Positions 7,339 to 12,934 of a DNA stretch of 14,310 nucleotides are shown piece by piece (the first letter of the stretch is position 1; every line of letters begins with the position of its first letter). The stretch spans positions 1-14,310 of the forward strand of contig DASSNT010000088.1 in the NCBI GenBank assembly GCA_035701285.1, given 5' to 3'. The translations under genes were made by a program, and so were the position numbers. The notes beneath the pieces were generated by a model, which did no database searches, was not told where the DNA came from, and was given only the letters and a program-made list of their open reading frames with translations. This stretch comes from DASSBR01 sp035701285 (GTDB taxonomy: Bacteria; Pseudomonadota; Gammaproteobacteria; Natronospirales; DASSBR01).

Positions 7339-8205
7339 TCAGGCAGCGGCAATCACCGCCACTGCCGTTATCGCCAACGCCACGCCCGCGCGGTTCCATT
7401 TATTCAGGCGCTCGCGAAACAGCAGGACGCCCACCAATGCCGCCACCGCGATCACGCCGATGTTCATCGCCGAAAACACCATCGCCGGGTTGCGCGGCAG
7501 CGCGCGGTGCGCCTCGATGTAAAACACGATGTTCCCGAAGTTGAGCAGTCCCAGCACCACGCCGGTAATCACGTGACGCGAGCGCAGCCGCGCACGGCCG
7601 GACAAGTAAAGCACAGCGATCGCGAATCCCGACAATACAAACGCCAGCACGAAGGTCGCCAGCAAAACGGTCGGGAACGACACGTTGACCAGTTGCGCGA
7701 CCTCCTTGAAGAGAATGTCGATCGCGCCCATGCCCGCGAATACCAGGATCAGCCATAGCCAGCCGGTGCCGCCATGGCCGCCCGTGCCGTGATCGCGGCG
7801 CGCGACGAGGCAAGCGATTGCCGCAAGCCCGATCGCGATACCGACGCCCTTCAGCCAACTGAACGGTTCGCCGAACACGGTGAAGGCGGCGATCAGCGGC
7901 AGCAACAGCGACAGGCGCTGCGCCGCGTCCGCGCGCACCACGCCGGCACGGCGCACTGCCAGCGCCAGGACCGCGAAAATCGACGGCAGCAACACACCCA
8001 GCGCCAGCAGCACCGGCCATGCCGCGTGCGCGTCCGGCTGCAACAAGGACGCAGGCTGCGGATCGAACGATCCCGCCGTCACCACGGCCGCGACCAGGTA
8101 ATTGACTACGATCGCCTGATTGATGTCGACCGCGTAACGTTTGGCGAGTTTCAGCAACACCGACACGGCGACGCTGCACAGCACGCTCAACAGAATGTAG
8201 TGCAT
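7339..8205 (-). CDS. EamA/DMT-superfamily transporter
   Basis: This 288-residue inner-membrane protein has about ten hydrophobic helices arranged as two five-helix halves, separated by the polar loop 'RRDHGTGGHGGTG' near 136-148. This is the layout of EamA-type drug/metabolite transporters. 'FGEPFSWLKGVGIAIGLAAI' (111-130) and the matching 'LLFRERLNKWNRAGVALAI' near the end are the typical ends of each repeat. The substrate is unknown. The frame extends upstream to 8265, but the ATG at 8205 is chosen because membrane sequence starts immediately after it. The longer version would overlap the upstream oxygenase gene and add a polar segment. No clear SD is visible. The gene lies 19 bp behind the oxygenase gene on the same strand, so the two may be co-transcribed. 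Confidence 0.88.
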   Translation of the reverse strand: MHYILLSVLCSVAVSVLLKLAKRYAVDINQAIVVNYLVAAVVTAGSFDPQPASLLQPDAHAAWPVLLALGVLLPSIFAVLALAVRRAGVVRADAAQRLSLLLPLIAAFTVFGEPFSWLKGVGIAIGLAAIACLVARRDHGTGGHGGTGWLWLILVFAGMGAIDILFKEVAQLVNVSFPTVLLATFVLAFVLSGFAIAVLYLSGRARLRSRHVITGVVLGLLNFGNIVFYIEAHRALPRNPAMVFSAMNIGVIAVAALVGVLLFRERLNKWNRAGVALAITAVAVIAAA

Positions 8206-8224
8206 GGATTGGCTGTAGTTGGAT

Positions 8225-9205
8225 TTATAGCGAGTCTCTGTTCGGCCACTGGAACAGGCTTGCATAGTCTGTTCCAGTCCGCGCGCAGGCGCGCCAGGTG
8301 AGGCCGCCCTCGGCCATCGCGTCGCGGATGCTCGGCGCGATGAGCTTGAGGAAGCGGGCGGCGGCCTCGTCGCGCAGCCGTTCGAGTCGTGATCGTTCCA
8401 TCAGGTCGAGCGCCCAGTCCGGCAGCAGCGCCGCGCCGGCGCCCATGAACAGGCGGCGGCCGAAGCCGGCCAGCGGGATCGGCAAGCGGATACTATTCAG
8501 CACGGCCAATACTTCGCGGGTGCGCGCATCGCAGACCAGTTCCGGGCGCAGAGCCTCAAAGTAGGCTTCCAGCTCCGCGAGGGACCTGGGCACGGCGCGC
8601 GCGCCGAGCGCTTCGGGGACGCGGGCGGTTTCGTGCAGGTAGCGGTCCTGCGCGGATCGTGGTACCTGGCCGTAGCAATACGTCTGGTAACCGCGCATGA
8701 AACTCCAGGCTTCGGCGCAGTGAACCCAAGTGAGAAGGTCAGGGTCCTCGGCGCTGTAGGGGCGGCCGTCGGGCGCGACGCCGTGGACATGCCGGTGAAC
8801 GGAGCGCACGCGCGCGATCGCCTGTTCGGCTGCCGCGCGCGGCGCGTAGGTGGTGCGCGCGACGAAGGCGATGGTGCCGCGCAGCCGCGCCAGCGTTTCA
8901 CTGCGGAAATTGGAATGATCCCATACGCCGGCCAATGCCAGCGGATGCAGGCTCTGCAGCATCAGCGCGCCGAGCCCGCCGGCCATCATGCCGGGAAAAT
9001 CAGCATGAATCTTCCACGTGACGGTGTCCGGACCAAACAAGCCCGGATCGCCAACCGGGTGATCGTAGTCCGGCGCAGGCGCATCGCGCCGCAAGACGCC
9101 GATGACCCAGCCGCGCAGGTACCTGCGGGCTGGTGGCGGCAGTAACTTCACGCCGGGCAGATGTAATCGGTTGCCCTGCGGCGCAACCGGAGTCGTGTTT
9201 TTCAT
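8225..9205 (-). CDS. DUF2236/MpaB-like oxygenase, first copy
   Basis: This 326-residue protein belongs to the DUF2236 family (ER-bound oxygenase MpaB and rubber oxygenase Lcp catalytic domain), whose studied members use heme b. Numbered from the ATG at 9205, the block 'LQSLHPLALAGVWDHSNF' carries H87 and H97. It is followed by 'RSVHRHVHG' with H137, H139 and H141, and by 'DPDLLTWVHCAE' with H162. Its substrate cannot be predicted: family members oxidise polyisoprene, terpenoid or lipid-like compounds. The N-terminus lacks an evident signal peptide. A TTG at 9232 would add nine residues, but the ATG is preferred. It is transcribed away from a second family member at 9370, and the EamA transporter gene follows it. 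Confidence 0.88.
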   Translation of the reverse strand: MKNTTPVAPQGNRLHLPGVKLLPPPARRYLRGWVIGVLRRDAPAPDYDHPVGDPGLFGPDTVTWKIHADFPGMMAGGLGALMLQSLHPLALAGVWDHSNFRSETLARLRGTIAFVARTTYAPRAAAEQAIARVRSVHRHVHGVAPDGRPYSAEDPDLLTWVHCAEAWSFMRGYQTYCYGQVPRSAQDRYLHETARVPEALGARAVPRSLAELEAYFEALRPELVCDARTREVLAVLNSIRLPIPLAGFGRRLFMGAGAALLPDWALDLMERSRLERLRDEAAARFLKLIAPSIRDAMAEGGLTWRACARTGTDYASLFQWPNRDSL

Positions 9206-9338
9206 CAACCGGGACCGGAATCGTCTCAACAATCTGGCGCCTCGCGCTGGAACGGATGCACACTAGCATGTCCCCTTGTTGGTTTTCATCAGGGTGGCAG
9301 TTAATCTGACGTGCACAGGTTTTCAGTACATCCGTCCA

Positions 9339-9346
9339 AGGAGGGA
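9339..9346 (+). promoter_or_regulatory. Strong ribosome binding site upstream of the second oxygenase
   Basis: AAGGAGGG sits 4 bp before an ATG at 9351, an ideal SD arrangement. That ATG is not in frame with the oxygenase, whose own ATG (9370) has no SD. The site therefore argues for translation beginning at 9351. Confidence 0.75.
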
Positions 9347-9350
9347 CGAC

Positions 9351-9383
9351 ATGGTCATTACGGTTCCGCATGTCCGGCGCTGA
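9351..9383 (+). CDS. Ten-codon leader ORF or frameshifted N-terminus of the second oxygenase
   Basis: The ATG directly after the strong SD encodes MVITVPHVRR and ends at TGA 9381-9383, overlapping the oxygenase start by 14 bp. Omitting one base near CGC-TGA-C would join it in frame to 'DIDTGAVASIAGEG' of the oxygenase. It is therefore either a regulatory minipeptide with coupled reinitiation at 9370, or the true N-terminus separated by a 1-nt frameshift or sequencing error. Confidence 0.45.
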   Translation: MVITVPHVRR

Positions 9384-10194
9384 CATCGACACCGGCGCAG
9401 TGGCGTCCATTGCCGGGGAGGGCATTCTGCTGGCCGGCGGTATGCGCGCGATTCTTTTACAGGTTGCGCATCCGGCCGTCGGCCGCGGCGTCGCCGAGCA
9501 CAGCAATTTTACCTACCAGCCGATGGACCGGCTGCGTGCCACGATGACGTATGTGTATTGCATGATCTTCGGCAGCAGCTGGGAAAAGCGGGCGATTCGC
9601 GACCAGGTGAACGCCGTGCACCGCAATATCAACGGGCCCGGCTACAACGCGTGTGACCCGGAATTGCAGTTGTGGGTCGCGGCGACACTGTACGACACGG
9701 CCTTCGGGCTGTACGAGCGCTGGGTCGGCGTCGTCGAAGATGATCTGGCGGAGGTGATATACCGGCAGTACCGAGTGCTGGGCGCGGCGTTGCAGATGCG
9801 CGAAGAGCAGTGGCCGGCCGATCGCGCCGCCTTCCGCGCCTACTGGAACGACATGCTGCAACGGTTAACCGTTACCGACGACGCACGGACCGTGTGCCAG
9901 GACCTGTTCCACCCCCAGCGCATCCCGCTCATCATGCGCTCCGCCATGCCGCTGAACCGACTGGTGACGGCGGCGCTGCTTCCCGCGCCGGTTCGCGATG
10001 GCTACAACATCGAATGGAACGCCCGGCGGCAACGGCGGTTCGATCGATTTTCCAGCACGGTTTCACTGCTTTATCCACACCTGCCGGCGCCCGTCAGACA
10101 GATTCCGAGAATCTGGTACATGCGCGACATGCGTCGCCGCCTCGCGCGCGGTTCGACGCGCTGTTCCGGCGCCCGGGTGAACGAATCGGAGTAA
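9370..10194 (+). CDS. DUF2236/MpaB-like oxygenase, second copy
   Basis: This 274-residue DUF2236-family protein is likely a heme-dependent oxygenase. The block 'LLQVAHPAVGRGVAEHSNF' has H34 and H44, and 'VNAVHRNING' has H84. 'DPELQLWVAATLYDT' corresponds to the WVH block of the first copy but has Ala where that copy has His. The sequences diverge strongly elsewhere ('RMPLNRLVTAALLP'-type C-terminal region here), so these are distinct subfamilies rather than a recent duplication. The annotated ATG has no SD. Family members usually have further residues before 'IAGEGILLAGG', which agrees with a true start at 9351 in another frame. Its stop lies 1 bp from the stop of the convergent DUF4142 gene. 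Confidence 0.88.
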   Translation: MSGADIDTGAVASIAGEGILLAGGMRAILLQVAHPAVGRGVAEHSNFTYQPMDRLRATMTYVYCMIFGSSWEKRAIRDQVNAVHRNINGPGYNACDPELQLWVAATLYDTAFGLYERWVGVVEDDLAEVIYRQYRVLGAALQMREEQWPADRAAFRAYWNDMLQRLTVTDDARTVCQDLFHPQRIPLIMRSAMPLNRLVTAALLPAPVRDGYNIEWNARRQRRFDRFSSTVSLLYPHLPAPVRQIPRIWYMRDMRRRLARGSTRCSGARVNESE

Positions 10195-10195
10195 G

Positions 10196-10705
10196 CTACT
10201 TGAGCTTGTTCTGCGCGTGTTTCAGCATGTTCAAATGAACCTGCAACGCGGGCAGCGCCTTTTTCGCCAGCTTTTTGACCTTCTCCGATTGCGAGTGATT
10301 GATTTCGAACTCGGTCTTGTTGATGGCCCTCAGGTGCGCTGCCGCCATCTTCTTCGTCCACATCTTGTCGAACTGCGCACCGGACTTTGAGCCGATCTTC
10401 TGCAGTAGCTGTTGTTGCGCCTTGGACGGCGAGTGCGGCAGCGACACCCCGAGTTCCCGGGCGGCGCGCTTGAGCGCGGAGTCGAGCATCTTGTGGTCCG
10501 ACACGAGCATACGGCCGGTTTTTCTGACGATGGCGGAGTTGCCCTTGCCGCTGGCGGTCTTGCCGGCCTTGATTTCCGCCAGATTGACCTGGTGCGCGCC
10601 GGTCAGCCATAGCTTGTCCTGGTGCGACACCTTGCCGGCTGCCGCGTAGCCCGCGGCGGCCGGCACGGCGAGTACAAGCGCCAATACAATTCCTTGTGCT
10701 TTCAT
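10196..10705 (-). CDS. DUF4142 secreted protein, second gene of a tandem pair
   Basis: This 169-residue exported protein has a signal peptide (MKAQGIVLALVLAVPAAAGYA) and a helical DUF4142 (ferritin-like fold) domain. Recognisable elements are 'GNSAIVRKTGRMLVSDHKML', 'GVSLPH', 'GAQFDKMWTKKM' and 'ALPALQVHLNMLKHAQ'. The mature part is unusually lysine-rich. DUF4142 proteins are periplasmic or secreted and mostly uncharacterised. Whether this one binds metal cannot be told. TCCT at 10714-10717 on the + strand (AGGA on the coding strand) is its SD. The gene follows its paralogue after 19 bp, so the two form an operon. Confidence 0.87.
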   Translation of the reverse strand: MKAQGIVLALVLAVPAAAGYAAAGKVSHQDKLWLTGAHQVNLAEIKAGKTASGKGNSAIVRKTGRMLVSDHKMLDSALKRAARELGVSLPHSPSKAQQQLLQKIGSKSGAQFDKMWTKKMAAAHLRAINKTEFEINHSQSEKVKKLAKKALPALQVHLNMLKHAQNKLK

Positions 10706-10724
10706 TGGATTGTTCCTGGAGCCG

Positions 10725-11234
10725 CTACTTCAGCTTGGCCATCGCGTGCTGGAGCATGTTGGCCTCCAGGTTGATCGTCGGCAGCGTTTTCATCGCGAGC
10801 TTCTTGACCTTGTGCGACTTGCCTTCGGCTACTTCTTTCTGCGTCTTGTTGCCGGCCATGATTTCTGTTTTAAGCATGGTCTTGGTCCAGAGCTTGTCGA
10901 ACTTGGCGCCTGACTTCGATTTCACCATCTGCAACGACGACTCGAGCTTCGGCGACGTGGACTTCGGCAGCGAGATGTTCATGTCGTGCGCCAGCGTTTC
11001 CAGCTTCGTCTTCAGGTGCTTGTCGTCGGCCATGATCTTTTCGGCGACCTTGTCGACGATGGCCGATTCGCCCTTGCTCTTCGCCGCCTTGCCGGCCTTG
11101 ATCGCCGCGAGCGTGACCTGATATGTCGTTTTAACCCACTGCTTGTCCTGCTGAGGGACATCAGCCGCATAAACTGTCGCGGGCACCGCCGGTACTGCCA
11201 ACGTAAAAGCCAATAGCAATAATCGTATCTTCAT
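10725..11234 (-). CDS. DUF4142 secreted protein, first gene of a tandem pair
   Basis: This 169-residue DUF4142 protein is the same length as its neighbour. It has a signal peptide (MKIRLLLLAFTLAVPAVPA) and then the same blocks: 'GESAIVDKVAEKIMADDKHL', 'ISLPKS', 'GAKFDKLWTKTM' and 'LPTINLEANMLQHAMAKLK'. The internal 'KAGKAAKSKG' stretch parallels 'KAGKTASGKG' of the paralogue, which supports tandem duplication. A start at 11249 is possible but would add five residues before the signal peptide. The ATG at 11234 is better because GGAAGGA precedes it by about 6 bp. It is divergent from the unknown-family gene at 11425. Confidence 0.87.
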   Translation of the reverse strand: MKIRLLLLAFTLAVPAVPATVYAADVPQQDKQWVKTTYQVTLAAIKAGKAAKSKGESAIVDKVAEKIMADDKHLKTKLETLAHDMNISLPKSTSPKLESSLQMVKSKSGAKFDKLWTKTMLKTEIMAGNKTQKEVAEGKSHKVKKLAMKTLPTINLEANMLQHAMAKLK

Positions 11235-11424
11235 CGTTTTTCCTTCCATGGGTAAAAGTTCACTTTGCGCCGTTCCCGGTCCGTCCGCAATCAGGGAAAT
11301 CTCGGCTAGGGAATACGAAATGCATCTATTGCAGCCGCGCCGCGCGTGTTGGCATTCGACGATGCTGCGCGTAATCTGTCCTCAAGCCCTCTTCTTCCTA
11401 CTTCGTCCACGGAGGGACGAGCAG

Positions 11425-12864
11425 ATGACGGACACCGCATTGGACATGCGGCCGGCCGCGAAGCCTGTACCCGCGAAGCGTGCCGTCGCCGGCTACGATT
11501 CGTCGTCCTCGATGCTGCGCGCGCTGGCACTGTGTCTGCATGACCGGGACACGCCGGTGCTGGGCATTGCGCCAGCCTCCGTCGAGCCGTTTGCCGACCC
11601 TTTTCTGAAAGCGCTGGACCGGCTACCGCGGGGTGCCCGCGAGGCGCTCTTCACCTGGGGCGGCATTGCCGAGGCGCTGCCCCTCGATCGGTTTCGCGAA
11701 GTCGACGCGGAAGCCATCGCCGAATGGCTGGTGGAGCGTTACCCGCGCCGGCCTTATCCGGCGATTTTTATCGGCTCGTCGAACGGCGCGCTCATTCACC
11801 TGGCCGCCGCGCTCGGCTGCCCGTGGTTGCCACAGACGCTGCTGCTGCCGGTGCGGCGGCGCTACATCCACATGGACGAGCCGCGCGAGATTGCCGCGGA
11901 AACGATGGACGCGGCGCGCGGCATGCTCGACGCCAATCCGAACGTCGCGCTGCACCAGATGCACGATCCGGTACAGGACCGGCTGCCCGTGCGCCGCATG
12001 AGCTATTTCCGGATGAAGTACCTGCGGTTGCCGAACGCCTATCGTCGCTTCCTCGACGAATGCCTGGCGCTGGGCGGACGCATCATCATCGCCAATTGCG
12101 AGTACGGTTGGCCGACCACGCAGCTCGCCGACCGGCACGTGTTCCAGTTCGGCGGCGTCGGCGGCGCGAACTTCGACGACCTGTTCAGGGGCACGCCGGC
12201 GGTGCGCGAGTTTCTGTCCGGCTACGGCTCGCATCGCGAGCGCTGGGACCCGCCCGAGCCGGACGCCGAGCGGGTCGAGGCGGAGTGGGGATTTCGCGAA
12301 GAGCTGCGCGCCGACATTACGGCCTACGCCGAGGCCAACCATCGCAAGGTGCAGGAAATCCGCTTCAAGCACCCGATGGAGGTCAGCGGGCCGGTGGCCG
12401 ATCTGCACCGCTGGTGGTATCAAAAGCACGGCACGCCGATCAAGCGGCTGCTGGTCGAACAGTTCGTCTATGTCGAGCCGTGGTGGGCGCCACGGCTGGG
12501 CGCCGTGCCGTTCTGGACGCTGTTCGGCACCGAGCCGTCATGGCGCCGGCTGGTGGATTACCTGCGTACCGCGCCCCCTTACGACGACATGCGCATTGCG
12601 CTGTTCTCCCACGGCACGTTTTCCATCGGCATGGCGACCGGTTCGGAGTGGCAGGGGCTGCTGTCTTACGCGAAGCACGGCGGCGGTTTCGTCGGCACCG
12701 ATCCGGGCATCTTCCCGCTCGATGTGCGCACGATTGTCGGATTTCATCGCGACGTTAGCCGTTTGGATGGCCGCGTCGATCCGCCGCCGCCGCTGACGCT
12801 CCAAGAGGCGGACGAGTTTTTTGCCAGCGCCGCGCCGGCCGGGGTGTCGTTCAATTTTGCGTAG
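11425..12864 (+). CDS. Uncharacterised 479-aa protein, paralogue A
   Basis: I do not recognise this family. The predicted soluble protein has no signal peptide or membrane segment. A beta-strand ('YPAIFI') runs into GSSNG (117-121) and then 'HLAAALGCPWLPQT' (125-138), resembling a strand-loop-helix nucleophile elbow or nucleotide loop. Later landmarks are 'HDPVQDRLP' (180-188), 'ALGGRIIIANCEYG' (215-228), 'FQFGG' (240-244), 'EAEWGF' (285-290), 'RWWY' (329-332), 'WTLFGT' (364-369), 'LFSHG' (393-397), 'GGFVG' (420-424) and 'GFHRD' (439-443). The GxSxG-like motif is compatible with an alpha/beta hydrolase, but paralogue B lacks that serine. The ATG has GGAGGG at 11411-11416. The frame is open upstream to 11248, but that extension has no SD and no conserved look. 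The gene is divergent from the DUF4142 operon and tandem with paralogue B. Confidence 0.85.
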   Translation: MTDTALDMRPAAKPVPAKRAVAGYDSSSSMLRALALCLHDRDTPVLGIAPASVEPFADPFLKALDRLPRGAREALFTWGGIAEALPLDRFREVDAEAIAEWLVERYPRRPYPAIFIGSSNGALIHLAAALGCPWLPQTLLLPVRRRYIHMDEPREIAAETMDAARGMLDANPNVALHQMHDPVQDRLPVRRMSYFRMKYLRLPNAYRRFLDECLALGGRIIIANCEYGWPTTQLADRHVFQFGGVGGANFDDLFRGTPAVREFLSGYGSHRERWDPPEPDAERVEAEWGFREELRADITAYAEANHRKVQEIRFKHPMEVSGPVADLHRWWYQKHGTPIKRLLVEQFVYVEPWWAPRLGAVPFWTLFGTEPSWRRLVDYLRTAPPYDDMRIALFSHGTFSIGMATGSEWQGLLSYAKHGGGFVGTDPGIFPLDVRTIVGFHRDVSRLDGRVDPPPPLTLQEADEFFASAAPAGVSFNFA

Positions 12865-12910
12865 GATGCGCCGTTCCCACTCTTGTCATTCCTGCCTTCG
12901 CAGGTATGAC
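12861..12910. repeat. REP-like intergenic repeat with hairpin
   Basis: Two short elements sit between the paralogues. GTAGGATGCGCCGTTCCCAC (12861-12880) overlaps the TAG stop of paralogue A; on the other strand it would translate as VGTAHPT, a signature familiar from dispersed proteobacterial repeats. GTCATTCCTGC (12885-12895) pairs with GCAGGTATGAC (12900-12910) around a CTTC loop with one mismatch, and translates as 'VIPAKAGM' on the minus strand, another well-known dispersed repeat signature. Copy number elsewhere cannot be assessed here. Confidence 0.6.
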
Positions 12911-12934
12911 GAGAAAAACAAGAGGCTCCTCTGA

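Noticed and set aside
9206..9350. Possible promoter TTGGTT - 17 bp - TAATCT before the second oxygenase
   Set aside because: Both boxes match consensus at only about three of six positions, which is expected by chance in 145 bp.
9375..9384. prfB-like programmed frameshift at CGC-TGA-C
   Set aside because: Only the TGA-C context resembles the known site. There is no slippery CUU codon and no SD immediately upstream of the stop, so I kept it as an alternative only within the start-site finding.
11248..11424. 59-residue N-terminal extension of paralogue A
   Set aside because: It has no SD and a mixed composition, and it overlaps the control region of the divergent DUF4142 operon. The ATG at 11425 has a clear GGAGGG.
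11425..12864. Confident call as an alpha/beta hydrolase from GSSNG
   Set aside because: The serine is not kept in the paralogue, and I could not locate a convincing acid and histidine order, so the function is left unknown.
12921..12932. AGAGG-CT-CCTCT as a terminator hairpin before paralogue B
   Set aside because: A 2-nt loop is too tight to form, and the first arm is more likely the ribosome binding site.
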